Shown here: piece after piece, positions 15,430-24,370 of the stretch
Position numbering within the stretch: position 1 is the first letter of the stretch
How the letters are laid out: each line of letters opens with the position of its first letter
Assembly: GCF_034669705.1 (NCBI RefSeq)
Contig: NZ_JAXMOR010000005.1
Location: 1-64,000 of the forward strand
Direction of reading: 5' to 3'
Length of the DNA: 64,000 nucleotides
Source of the DNA: Marinovum sp034669705
GTDB lineage: Bacteria; Pseudomonadota; Alphaproteobacteria; Rhodobacterales; Rhodobacteraceae
Position numbers and translations under genes: made by a program
The notes under the pieces: generated by a model
The model's input: only the letters and a program-made list of their open reading frames with translations
What the model was told of the DNA's origin: nothing
The model's database searches: none

Positions 15430-18408
15430 TCAGCGGCCGATCGACCACCAGCCGCGTTTCTTCGGCTTGCTGTCGTCGTCCTCAGGCTCCTGAGCGGTAT
15501 CGACGGTTTCCAGCACCGGTTCCGGTGTCGCCTCCGGCTCTGCCGGTGCCTCGGGCTCTGCCGCGGGCGCTTGCGCAGCTTCAGCCTCGGGCTTGGGCTC
15601 AGCTTCAGCCTCCGGCTCGGCCGGGGTTTCCGCCGCCGGCTGGACCGGGGTTTCCGCCGCCGGCTGGACCGGGGTTTCCGCCTCCGGCTGGACCGGGGTT
15701 TCCGCCTCCGGCTGGGCCGGCGCGACTTCTGCCGCCGGCGCCTCCGCCTGCATCTCGGGCTCCGCCGGGGCGTCCGCCTCGGCAGCAACCGGTGCGTGTG
15801 CCTCAGGCGCGCTTTGAGCGTCCGGCTCGGCGTCCGCCGGTGCCTCGGCCTGACCCTCGGGCTCTGCCGGGGTGTCCGACCGGAGCTCGGTGTCGGCCGG
15901 AGCCTCCGCCTCGGACGTCACCGCCTCAGCGGTCTCGGCGACCTCCTGAACCGGCGTCGCTGCCTCGGTTTCGGGTGCCTCCGCCTCCGGCGCATCGCTC
16001 ACTTCTGCAGCGGCCTCGACGGCCTCGACCGGCGTCGCCTCGGCAACGGTGGCCTCTTCGGCCGGGGCCTCTTCGGCTTTGGTGCGCGAGGATTTGCGGC
16101 GGCTGCTCGAGGTGCGGCGGGTGCGCTTGGGCTTGTCCTCCGAGGCGTCGTCCGCCTCTTTCGGCGCGCGTTCGGCGGCGTCCTTCGCCCCCTCGGCCTC
16201 GTCGCTGTCGGCCTCGCCATTGTCCTGGCTGTCGCCGTTCTCCTGGCTGTCGCCATTGCCCTCCTCGGACTTCGACTTCCGCCGACGCCGGCGCCGACGG
16301 CGCTTCTTGGGCTTGGGGCTTTCCTCTTCGCCGGTCTCGGGCGTTTCCGCCTCGGCGGGGGCCTCCTCGGCGACCTCGACCTCCTCTTCAGGCTCCTCGG
16401 CATCCTCGTCGACCAGATCCATGATCGTGGTGTCGGCCGAGACGACCGGCGCTTCGGCCACCTTGCGGGTGGCGGTCTTCAGCTTCTCGATGGTGAAGTC
16501 GGGGCTGACCAGAGAGGGATCGCCCTCGACCCGCACGGCAATGCCGTAGCGCGCCTCGATCAGGGCGATATGCTCGCGCTTGGCGTTCATCAGGTAGTTG
16601 GCGATGTTCACCGGGCAGCGCACCAGAAGCTCCTTGCAGCGGCGGCGGGTGCCTTCCTCCTCGAGCTGGCGCAGCACCTGCAGGGCAAGGCTGTCATCCG
16701 AGCGGATCAGACCGGTGCCATGGCAATGCGGACAGGGCGCGGTGGTGGCCTCGATCATGCCGGGGCGCAGGCGCTGGCGCGACATTTCCATCAGGCCGAA
16801 GCCCGAGATCCGGCCGACCTGAATGCGGGCGCGGTCGGTTTTCAGCTTGTCCTTGATCTTCTTTTCGACGGCGGCGTTGTTCTTGCGCTCGTCCATGTCG
16901 ATAAAGTCGATCACGATCAGACCGGCGAGGTCGCGCAGACGCAGCTGGCGGGCCACCTCTTCGGCGGCCTCGAGGTTGGTCTTGGTCGCGGTCTCCTCGA
17001 TCGAGCCTTCCTTGGTGGCGCGGCCGGAGTTGACGTCGATGGCGACAAGCGCCTCGGTCACGCCGATCACGATATAGCCACCGGATTTCAGCTGCACCGT
17101 CGGGTTGAACATCGCGCCGAGGTAGCTCTCGACCTGGAAGCGGGCGAACAGCGGCAACTGCTCGGCATAGAGCTTCACGTTCTTGGCGTGGGACGGCATG
17201 ATCATCTTCATGAAGTCCTTGGCGATGCGGTAGCCGCGCTCGCCTTCGACCAGAACCTCGTCGATGTCGCGGCTGTAGAGATCGCGGATCGAGCGTTTGA
17301 TCAGGTCGCCTTCCTCGTAGATCTTGGCCGGCGCGATCGATTTCAGCGTCAGCTCGCGGATCTGTTCCCAGAGGCGTTGCAGATATTCGTAATCGCGCTT
17401 GATTTCCGACTTGGTGCGCTTGGCCCCGGCGGTGCGGATGATCAGGCCCGCGCCCTGCGGCACGTCGATCTCGCCCGCGATTTCCTTGAGCTTCTTGCGG
17501 TCCGGAGCGTTGGTGATCTTGCGGCTGATGCCACCACCGCGCGCGGTGTTGGGCATGAGCACGCAGTAGCGGCCCGCGAGCGAGAGATAGGTGGTCAGCG
17601 CCGCGCCCTTGTTGCCGCGCTCTTCCTTGACGACCTGCACCAGCAGGATCTGGCGGACCTTGATGACTTCCTGGATCTTGTAGCGGCGCGGACGCGGCTT
17701 GCGCGGCGGCCGGATGTCCTCGTGATCGTCGTCATCGGCCACCGATTCGATATCGCTGTCCTTGTCCGCGGCATCGGGCTTGGCCGGGGTCTCGTCCTCG
17801 CCGTCGTCCTCGGTCTCGACCTCGGGGGCGCGGGCGTCCTCGGTATCTTCCGCAGGGGTCTCCTCGGTCGCTTGCGCGGCCTCCTCGCCCTCTGCGGCGG
17901 TCTCGGGTTCCTCGACCGGGGTCTCGGCAACGGTCTCCATCGGCGACAGCCCTTCGAGCGTGTCGTCGTCGGCCTCGAGATCGATGGTCTCCATGCCCTC
18001 GACTTCACGGCTCTCGACCGCGTCGCTGTTGGCGGTCTTCTCCGCCTTCAACGATGTCCGGCGGCGGCGCTTCTTGGGGCGTGCCTCTTCTTCCTCGTCG
18101 CGCGCCTTCATTGCCTCGGCATAGGCGCGCTCTTCCTCCATCAGCGCCTCGCGGTCGGCGACGGGGATCTGGTAATAATCCGGATGGATCTCGGAAAAGG
18201 CGAGGAAGCCATGGCGATTGCCGCCATAGTCGACGAAGGCCGCCTGCAGCGACGGCTCGACCCGGGTGACTTTCGCTAGATAGATATTGCCAGCGAGCTG
18301 GCGCTTGTTTTCCGATTCAAAGTCGAATTCCTCGACCTTGTTTCCGTCCACCACCACGACGCGGGTCTCTTCCGCGTGGGTGGCATCGATAAGCATTTTC
18401 TTGGCCAT
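15430..18408 (-). CDS. rne: Ribonuclease E
   Basis: Essential endoribonuclease of mRNA decay and rRNA/tRNA processing (992 aa). An S1 domain near residues 35-300 is interrupted by a long acidic insertion (about residues 85-240), as in alphaproteobacterial RNase E. The catalytic DNase I-like part contains VAIDVNSGRATKEG and IVIDFIDM, and the Zn-link reads CPHCHGTG. A Lys/Arg-rich KPKKRRRRRRRRKSKSEE segment follows, then a Glu/Ala/Pro-rich disordered tail with tandem repeats, the expected degradosome-scaffold region. I start at MAKKMLIDATHAEETR (18408); the frame extends seven codons upstream. Transcripts probably begin far upstream, as rne leaders are usually long. Confidence 0.95.
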   Translation of the reverse strand: MAKKMLIDATHAEETRVVVVDGNKVEEFDFESENKRQLAGNIYLAKVTRVEPSLQAAFVDYGGNRHGFLAFSEIHPDYYQIPVADREALMEEERAYAEAMKARDEEEEARPKKRRRRTSLKAEKTANSDAVESREVEGMETIDLEADDDTLEGLSPMETVAETPVEEPETAAEGEEAAQATEETPAEDTEDARAPEVETEDDGEDETPAKPDAADKDSDIESVADDDDHEDIRPPRKPRPRRYKIQEVIKVRQILLVQVVKEERGNKGAALTTYLSLAGRYCVLMPNTARGGGISRKITNAPDRKKLKEIAGEIDVPQGAGLIIRTAGAKRTKSEIKRDYEYLQRLWEQIRELTLKSIAPAKIYEEGDLIKRSIRDLYSRDIDEVLVEGERGYRIAKDFMKMIMPSHAKNVKLYAEQLPLFARFQVESYLGAMFNPTVQLKSGGYIVIGVTEALVAIDVNSGRATKEGSIEETATKTNLEAAEEVARQLRLRDLAGLIVIDFIDMDERKNNAAVEKKIKDKLKTDRARIQVGRISGFGLMEMSRQRLRPGMIEATTAPCPHCHGTGLIRSDDSLALQVLRQLEEEGTRRRCKELLVRCPVNIANYLMNAKREHIALIEARYGIAVRVEGDPSLVSPDFTIEKLKTATRKVAEAPVVSADTTIMDLVDEDAEEPEEEVEVAEEAPAEAETPETGEEESPKPKKRRRRRRRRKSKSEEGNGDSQENGDSQDNGEADSDEAEGAKDAAERAPKEADDASEDKPKRTRRTSSSRRKSSRTKAEEAPAEEATVAEATPVEAVEAAAEVSDAPEAEAPETEAATPVQEVAETAEAVTSEAEAPADTELRSDTPAEPEGQAEAPADAEPDAQSAPEAHAPVAAEADAPAEPEMQAEAPAAEVAPAQPEAETPVQPEAETPVQPAAETPVQPAAETPAEPEAEAEPKPEAEAAQAPAAEPEAPAEPEATPEPVLETVDTAQEPEDDDSKPKKRGWWSIGR
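15621..15716 (-). repeat. Four tandem 24-bp units in the rne tail
   Basis: Four near-identical 24-bp units encode the octapeptide AETPVQP(E/A) in the disordered C-terminal region of RNase E. Units differ mainly at one codon (Glu or Ala). Confidence 0.85.
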
Positions 18409-19001
18409 TGTACTTTCATGCTTTCCCACAAGCAGACGGCCGCGCGGGAGAGCCCGGGCGGCGCGGCGGATTGCAGGAAATGTCCGATTGGGGCGATGGT
18501 GGACGCGGTCAGCACAGGCATGGGTGCGGGGCCCATGATGGCCCCTGCTCTTGCCCTCTGAATTCTCGCGCGTTGCATCGCGTTTCTTCTCCGACGGTCC
18601 GGCGCATGCGCCCTTCCGCCCGTTTGCGGCCCGCCGCTTTCACAGTCGGGCTGGTCTTGTTGATCGCCGCCACGTCAGTCTGGCGGTCCGGCGATCAGAT
18701 CGGTCTGTTTCGGAAGGTTCGGGGCGTCTGGCCCGCGTCACTTCGAAAACAGCGAAACTCTCGGGCAGAGGGGCTGCGCCCTTTTGCCTCTCGTCAACAT
18801 AAGGCGTGAGACGGGGCAATTACAATGACCAATCGTGGCGAAGCGCAAAAGCGATGGCGTTTTAGGTTGGGCTGCGCTGTCGCCGCCAGCGCTGAGCCGC
18901 GCCATCGGCGCCCCGGTCATGCCGGAGGCATGACGATGGCGCGCCGGCCTTCGGCCTTGTTCCGCACCGGAGGCAAACCGCAAAACGCGTCCCGGCCCGC
19001 C
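18409..19001. other. Long non-coding gap: rne leader and repeat DNA
   Basis: No ORF here has convincing codon usage. The part nearest rne is probably its 5' leader, which in other bacteria mediates RNase E autoregulation. The distal part contains one copy of a dispersed repeat (18916-18980). Confidence 0.5.
18916..18980 (+). repeat. Dispersed intergenic repeat B, copy 1
   Basis: It contains GTCATGCCGGAGGCATGAC, ATGGCGCG, GGCCTTCGGCCTTGTTCCGC and ACCGGAGG. The same modules in the same order occur at 22591-22666, where an extra CCTTCGGCATG is present. Confidence 0.7.
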
Positions 19002-19874
19002 TCACCCCGCAGAATTCAACCGCTTGATCAGGCTCGAGGTGTCCCAGCGCCCGCCGCCCAGCTTCTGCACATCCTTGTAGAACTGGTCGACCAGCGCCGT
19101 CACCGGCAGGCTCGCGCCGACCTCGTCGGCGGTCTTGAGACAGATCGCCAGATCCTTGCGCATCCAGTCCACCGCAAAGCCATGCTCGAACTGATCCTCC
19201 AGCATTGTCTCGTACCGGTTCGCCATCTGCCAAGATCCGGCTGCCCCGCCGCTGATCACATCGACCACCGCGCGGCCGTCGAGCCCTGCCTTCTGGGCGA
19301 AATGCAGACCCTCCGAGAGCCCCTGCACCAACCCGGCAATGCAGATCTGGTTGACCATCTTGGTCAGCTGCCCGGCGCCGCTCTCGCCCAGCCGGCGGCA
19401 GGCCTTGGCATAGGCGGCAATCACCGGCGCGGCCCGGTCGTAGGCCGCCTGATCGCCACCGCACATCACCGCAAGCTGGCCGTTCTCGGCCCCCGCCTGG
19501 CCGCCAGAGACCGGCGCGTCGACAAAGGCCACGCCCTTTTCCCCGGCCGCCTCGTAAAGCTCGCGGGTCACTGCCGTCGAGACCGTGGTGTGATCGACAA
19601 AGACCGCGCCCTTCTCCATGCCGGCAAGCGCCCCGTCCTCGCCCAGACAGACCGCGCGCAGATCGTCGTCATTGCCGACGCAGGCCATGACGAACGCAGC
19701 GCCGCGCGCGGCCTCGGCCGGGGTCGCGGCAGCCGCGCCGCCATGCGCGGCGGCCCATGTGTCGGCCTTGGCAGCGGTGCGGTTGTAGACGGTGACCTCA
19801 TGGCCCGCCTTCGCCAGGTATCCGGCCATCGGATAGCCCATCACGCCCAATCCCAGAAATGCCACCTTCGCCAT
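19002..19874 (-). CDS. Beta-hydroxyacid dehydrogenase (HIBADH family)
   Basis: NAD(P)-dependent dehydrogenase of the 3-hydroxyisobutyrate / tartronate-semialdehyde family (290 aa, usual size). The N-terminal Rossmann motif is FLGLGVMGYPMAGYL, the substrate-binding signature is DAPVSGGQAGAENGQLAVMCGG near residue 115, and the catalytic Lys is in GQLTKMVNQICI near residue 168. The start MAKVAFLGLGVMG is chosen over a frame nine codons longer. The exact substrate cannot be told from sequence. Confidence 0.88.
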   Translation of the reverse strand: MAKVAFLGLGVMGYPMAGYLAKAGHEVTVYNRTAAKADTWAAAHGGAAAATPAEAARGAAFVMACVGNDDDLRAVCLGEDGALAGMEKGAVFVDHTTVSTAVTRELYEAAGEKGVAFVDAPVSGGQAGAENGQLAVMCGGDQAAYDRAAPVIAAYAKACRRLGESGAGQLTKMVNQICIAGLVQGLSEGLHFAQKAGLDGRAVVDVISGGAAGSWQMANRYETMLEDQFEHGFAVDWMRKDLAICLKTADEVGASLPVTALVDQFYKDVQKLGGGRWDTSSLIKRLNSAG

Positions 19875-19966
19875 TGCGTCTCTCCCGCTTTTGTCTTGCA
19901 CCCAATTCCTTTAAGGGGTTCTCACCCGAGCCGGACGGGATGACAAGAGGCAAGGCAAGAGCGCAG

Positions 19967-22432
19967 ATGGCAAGCTTATTCAAATGGCTGTTCAGGCTGG
20001 CAACCGCCCTCGTGGTGCTGTCACTGCTGGCTGCGGGGGCGGTCTATTATCTGGCCTCGCGCTCGCTGCCAGATTACGACAAGACGCTGGCGGTTCAGGG
20101 CCTCGACAGCCCGGTCGAGATCGTGCGCAACAACGCCAACGTGCCGCATATCTTTGCCGACAGCGACAATGACGTCTTCTTCGGCCTGGGATACGCCCAT
20201 GCCCAGGACCGGCTGTGGCAGATGGTGACCCTGCGGCGCACCGTGCAGGGCCGGCTCTCAGAGGTCTTCGGCCGCCGCACCCTGACCACCGACACGCTGA
20301 TGCGCCGGCTCGATCTCTACCCCAACGCCACCCGGTCGGTGGCGGCGCAGGACGACCGCACCCGCGCCGCGCTCGCCGCCTATGCCGCCGGCGTCAACGC
20401 AAGGCTCGACGAGATCAACGCCTCGGCGCTGGGCCGTGGCGCGCCCGAGTTCTTTCTCTTCGACGTGCCAATCGCGCCCTGGCAGCCGGCCGATTCCATC
20501 GCTCTGGTCAAGCTGCTGGCGCTGCAGCTGTCGGGCCATCTGGGTGAAGAGGTGCTGCGCGCCAGAACCTCGCTGTTGGTCCCCGACGAAGACCGTCTGC
20601 GCGACATCCTGCCGGAGGTGCCGGGGCCGGGTACCGCCGCGCTGCCGGATTATGCCGCGCTGGTGCCGGCGATCGGCAGGGGCCACCAGGACTATGCCCG
20701 CCTGCCGCGCGATCCGCTCTCACCGCTGTCGCCGCGCGGACTGGCCGGCGCCTCCAACGCCTGGGCCGCCTCGGCCGCGCGCTCGGCCTCGGGCGGCACG
20801 CTGCTGGCCAATGACCCGCACCTGGGCTTCACCGCACCGGCGATCTGGTATCTCGCCCGGCTCGAGCTGCAGACCGGCGGGGTGATCGGCGCTACGGTGC
20901 CCGGCGTGCCGGTGGTGATGGCCGGCAAGAGCCCGCATCTGGGCTGGGGGGTGACCTCCTCCTACCTCGACGACCAGGACCTCTATATCGAGCAGCTCAA
21001 CCCCGACAACCCGCAGCAATACCGCACCCCAGGCGGGTTCAAAGCCTTCGAGACCCGCCGCTCGATCGTGCGCATCAAGGACGAGGCGCCGGTCACCGTC
21101 ACCCTGCGCTGGACCGACAATGGCCCGGTTCTGCCGGGCTCGCATTTCGATCTTGGCGCGATCACCCCGCAGGGCCACGTCGCCGCGCTGGCCTGGACCG
21201 CGCTGGCCGAGGCCGATACTTCGCTCAGCGCCGCCATGGCGCTGATGTATGCCCAGGACATCGAGGAGGCGATGGCCACCGGCGAGGCCTATGTGGCGCC
21301 GAGCCAGATGCTCACCCTGGCCGACAAGGACGGCATCGCGCTGCAGCTGGTCGGCCGGATGCCGCGCCGCTCGGAACGTCACGAGAGCCAGGGTCGGATG
21401 CCGACCCAGGGCTGGGTTGCCGAGAACCGCTGGCAGGGGCACCTGCCCTATGAGGACAACCCGGTCTTTGTCCGCCCCGAGGGCGGCATCGTCGGCAATA
21501 CCAACAACAAGGTGATCGACCGGCCCTTCCCCGAGCATGTCTCCTTTCACTGGGGCGACAGCCAGCGGATCGAGCGCTGGACCCGGCTGATGCAGGGCCG
21601 CGAGGTCCACACCCGCGACAGTTTCATCGAGGCGCAGCTCGACACCGTGAGTTTCACCGCCCGCTCGCTGCTGCCGCTGATCGGTGCCGATCTGTGGTTC
21701 ACCGGCGAGGCCGCCCCCGCCGGCACCCTCGCCCGCCAGCGCCAGGTGGCGCTGACCCTGCTGGCCGAGTGGAACGGCGAGATGAACGAGCACCTGCCCG
21801 AGCCGCTGATCTATGCCGCCTGGCTGCGGGCGCTGCAGGACCGGCTGATCCGAGACGACCTCGGGCCGCTGGCGGATGAGTATACCCATGTGGAGCCGCT
21901 GTTCATCGAGCGGGTCTACCGCGATATCGACGGCGCCAGCGCTTGGTGCGACATCCTGCAATCCTCGCCCGAGGAGACCTGCACCGATATCGCCCGGCTG
22001 GCGCTCGAGGATGCGGTGGTCTGGCTCGAGGAGACCCACGGCCGCGATCTGAGCGCGCTGCGCTGGGGCGATGCGCATGAGGCGACCCATGACCACCCGG
22101 TGCTGGGCGCGGTGCCGGTGCTGCGGCATTTCGTCAACATCCGCCAGTCGACCTCCGGCGGCGATCACACCTTGCTGCGCGGCCGCACCAAGGGCACCGG
22201 GGCGAACCCCTATCTGAACGTGCATGGCGCGGGGTATCGCGGGGTCTATGATTTCGCCGATCCCGACAGTTCGGTCTTTGTCACCTCGACCGGGCAATCG
22301 GGGCATTTCCTGTCGCGGCATTACGACGATCTCGGCAGCCTGTGGCGGCGTGGTGAATACATTCCGATGTCATTGGACGAAGAGCTGGCCCGCGCGGCGG
22401 CCACGGGGGTGACGCGGCTCACGCCGCGGTAG
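19967..22432 (+). CDS. Penicillin acylase family protein
   Basis: N-terminal-nucleophile hydrolase precursor (821 aa) of the penicillin/AHL acylase type, probably exported. An N-terminal membrane segment (residues 10-32, ALVVLSLLAAGAVYYLA) is followed by the alpha-subunit motif NNANVPHIFADSDNDVFFGLGYAHAQDRLWQM. The autoprocessing site is GAS-NAWA near residue 264, making Ser the new beta-chain N-terminus. The oxyanion/pocket segment NDPHLGFTAPAIWYLARLE lies just downstream. The physiological substrate could be an acyl-homoserine lactone, an antibiotic or another amide. Divergent from the dehydrogenase gene. Confidence 0.9.
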   Translation: MASLFKWLFRLATALVVLSLLAAGAVYYLASRSLPDYDKTLAVQGLDSPVEIVRNNANVPHIFADSDNDVFFGLGYAHAQDRLWQMVTLRRTVQGRLSEVFGRRTLTTDTLMRRLDLYPNATRSVAAQDDRTRAALAAYAAGVNARLDEINASALGRGAPEFFLFDVPIAPWQPADSIALVKLLALQLSGHLGEEVLRARTSLLVPDEDRLRDILPEVPGPGTAALPDYAALVPAIGRGHQDYARLPRDPLSPLSPRGLAGASNAWAASAARSASGGTLLANDPHLGFTAPAIWYLARLELQTGGVIGATVPGVPVVMAGKSPHLGWGVTSSYLDDQDLYIEQLNPDNPQQYRTPGGFKAFETRRSIVRIKDEAPVTVTLRWTDNGPVLPGSHFDLGAITPQGHVAALAWTALAEADTSLSAAMALMYAQDIEEAMATGEAYVAPSQMLTLADKDGIALQLVGRMPRRSERHESQGRMPTQGWVAENRWQGHLPYEDNPVFVRPEGGIVGNTNNKVIDRPFPEHVSFHWGDSQRIERWTRLMQGREVHTRDSFIEAQLDTVSFTARSLLPLIGADLWFTGEAAPAGTLARQRQVALTLLAEWNGEMNEHLPEPLIYAAWLRALQDRLIRDDLGPLADEYTHVEPLFIERVYRDIDGASAWCDILQSSPEETCTDIARLALEDAVVWLEETHGRDLSALRWGDAHEATHDHPVLGAVPVLRHFVNIRQSTSGGDHTLLRGRTKGTGANPYLNVHGAGYRGVYDFADPDSSVFVTSTGQSGHFLSRHYDDLGSLWRRGEYIPMSLDEELARAAATGVTRLTPR

Positions 22433-22730
22433 GGTACGCCCTACGACCGCACCACAAGACGCTGATCCGCGCCATCGCCGACCCGCGGGGTGGCGATCCG
22501 ACGGTCCTGTATGCCACTTTATGCCGGCAAAGTCCGTATGAGTTCACGACGCAGCGCTAAAGGCGACCAAAGCGTTGCCTCGGGGGGCGGGTCATGCCGG
22601 AGGCATGCCTTCGGCATGACGATGGCGCGGCGGCCTGCGGCCTTGTTCCGCACTGGCGGTAGACCGCACCCAACGCCACAGCCACCGTCCCAGCCTTGCG
22701 CCGGGACCTCCCAGCCAGCCCAACAGCGCT
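22433..22730. other. Intergenic region with repeat DNA
   Basis: About 300 bp without a credible gene between the convergent acylase and hflX genes. It contains repeat B copy 2 (22591-22666). No clear intrinsic terminator was seen. Confidence 0.5.
22591..22666 (+). repeat. Dispersed intergenic repeat B, copy 2
   Basis: It matches the copy at 18916-18980 (GTCATGCCGGAGGCATG, ATGACGATGGCGCG, GGCCTTGTTCCGCA) with an internal addition of CCTTCGGCATG that extends the palindrome. Confidence 0.7.
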
Positions 22731-24005
22731 CTACAGTCGCGAAAACTGCGCTTCCTGCTTGCGTGACCAGGTGACCACCAGCGTGTAGCCCTCCTCGTCC
22801 TGGCGCTCATCCGTCACCAGACCGCGCTCAAACAGCCAGGCGCGCTTGCGGCCTTCGCCGAACCCGAGCGTCACCTCGGTCTCGTGCTTCTCGGCATCAA
22901 GCGCCCGGGTCACCGCATCGAGGAACTCCTCCATCCCCTCGCCGGTCACCGCCGAGAGCGACACGATCGCATCGTCGCGCGCCGCGCGCGCCTGCAGCGC
23001 CGCGCGGTCGTCCGGCGCGATACGGTCGATCTTGTTCCACAGCTCGAGCTGCGGCGTGCTTTCGGGCACGCCCAGACCGCTCAGGATGGCGCGCACATCC
23101 TCGGCCTGCTCTTCGGTGTTGTCATGGCTGATGTCGCGCACATGGCAGATCACGTCGGCCGCCAGCACCTCTTCCAGCGTGGCGCGGAAGGCGGCGACCA
23201 GCTCGGTCGGCAGGTCCGAGATGAAGCCCACGGTGTCCGACAGGATCACCTCGAGCCCGTTGTCCAGCTCCACCGCCCGCATCGTCGGGTCGAGCGTGGC
23301 AAAGAGCATGTCCTTGGCCATCACCTCGGCGCCGGTCAGCCGGTTGAACAGCGTCGACTTGCCGGCGTTGGTATAGCCCACCAGCGCGACGATCGGAAAC
23401 GGCACCTTGGCGCGCGCCTTGCGGTGCAGGTCTCGGGTCCGGACCACCTTGTCGAGCTGCCGGCGCAGGCGCACCAGCTGATCATCGATCGCGCGTCTGT
23501 CGGCCTCGATCTGGGTCTCGCCGGGGCCGCCGACGAAACCGAGCCCGCCACGTTGACGCTCGAGGTGGGTCCAGGCCCGGACCAGCCTTGTGCGCTGATA
23601 GGAGAGCGCGGCCATCTCGACCTGCAACACACCCTCCCGGGTGGCGGCGCGGTCGGAAAAGATCTCGAGGATCAGACCGGTGCGGTCGAGCAGCTTGACC
23701 CCCCAGTCCTTTTCCAGATTGCGTTGCTGCACCGGGGTCACCGGACCGTCGACCAGCACCAGCTCGACATCGGCGGCCTTGATCCGCGCGCCGAGTTCCT
23801 CGATCTTGCCGGAGCCAAACAGCTTGCCGGGCTGCACCGTGCGCAGCCCCACCACTTCTGCGCCGACAACTTCCAGATCGGGCAGCGCGTCGGCCAGGGC
23901 CACGGCTTCTGCCAGCGCCGGTTCAGCGGCGCGGCGGTCCTGATCGGACTTGATGTCGGGATGCAAGACCCAGGCGCGGGTCACATGCGCGTCGTGCTCT
24001 TTCAA
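22731..24005 (-). CDS. hflX: GTPase HflX
   Basis: Ribosome-associated GTPase (424 aa) linked to rescue or splitting of stalled ribosomes. The HflX N-terminal domain includes QPGKLFGSGKIEELG. A linker contains RGGLGFVGGPGETQIEADRR. The G domain has G1 GYTNAGKST, G3 DTVGF and G4 NKID. The start appears to be a TTG overlapping the hfq stop; a GTG seven codons in (23984) is an alternative. The hfq-hflX order and coupling are conserved in proteobacteria. Confidence 0.95.
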   Translation of the reverse strand: MKEHDAHVTRAWVLHPDIKSDQDRRAAEPALAEAVALADALPDLEVVGAEVVGLRTVQPGKLFGSGKIEELGARIKAADVELVLVDGPVTPVQQRNLEKDWGVKLLDRTGLILEIFSDRAATREGVLQVEMAALSYQRTRLVRAWTHLERQRGGLGFVGGPGETQIEADRRAIDDQLVRLRRQLDKVVRTRDLHRKARAKVPFPIVALVGYTNAGKSTLFNRLTGAEVMAKDMLFATLDPTMRAVELDNGLEVILSDTVGFISDLPTELVAAFRATLEEVLAADVICHVRDISHDNTEEQAEDVRAILSGLGVPESTPQLELWNKIDRIAPDDRAALQARAARDDAIVSLSAVTGEGMEEFLDAVTRALDAEKHETEVTLGFGEGRKRAWLFERGLVTDERQDEEGYTLVVTWSRKQEAQFSRL

Positions 24006-24241
24006 GCGCCCTCGTCACCGTCATAGAGGTTGATGGGCTGGGCCGGCATGATCGTCGAGATCGCATGCTTGTAGACCAGCTGCGACTGTCCGTCGCGACG
24101 CAGCAACACGCAGAAATTGTCGAACCAGGTGATCACGCCCTGCAGTTTCACGCCGTTGATCAGGAAAACCGTCACCGGAACCTTGGTCTTGCGCACGTGA
24201 TTCAGGAACGCGTCCTGAAGGTTCTGTCTGTCCGAAGCCAT
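24002..24241 (-). CDS. hfq: RNA chaperone Hfq
   Basis: Sm-like hexameric RNA chaperone (79 aa) that pairs small RNAs with mRNAs. Sm1 contains QDAFLNHVRKTKVPVTVFLINGVKLQG and Sm2 ends in the diagnostic VYKHAIST. The C-terminus is short (PAQPINLYDGDEGA), as in Rhodobacteraceae. It is co-directional with and overlaps hflX. Confidence 0.98.
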   Translation of the reverse strand: MASDRQNLQDAFLNHVRKTKVPVTVFLINGVKLQGVITWFDNFCVLLRRDGQSQLVYKHAISTIMPAQPINLYDGDEGA

Positions 24242-24370
24242 ACCTTATTTGCCTTTATTCTTGCCGTAGTTGCCGCGGATCGGCCCCCTCACTGAGGCGC
24301 GAGTATGTCTTGCCCGCAAGGGGTTTTCCAGCCCCGATCGACGACAAATTATGCTGCGGTGCAGCAAAAG

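Noticed and set aside
15571..18279. Open frame of 902 codons on the plus strand
   Set aside because: Antisense shadow of rne; the Leu/Arg/Gly-rich translation has no family features.
18551..18802. Small plus-strand ORF in the rne leader region
   Set aside because: No ribosome site, atypical composition, and no sign of conservation that I can judge.
20720..22321. Open frame of 533 codons on the minus strand
   Set aside because: Antisense to the penicillin acylase gene, which has clear catalytic motifs.
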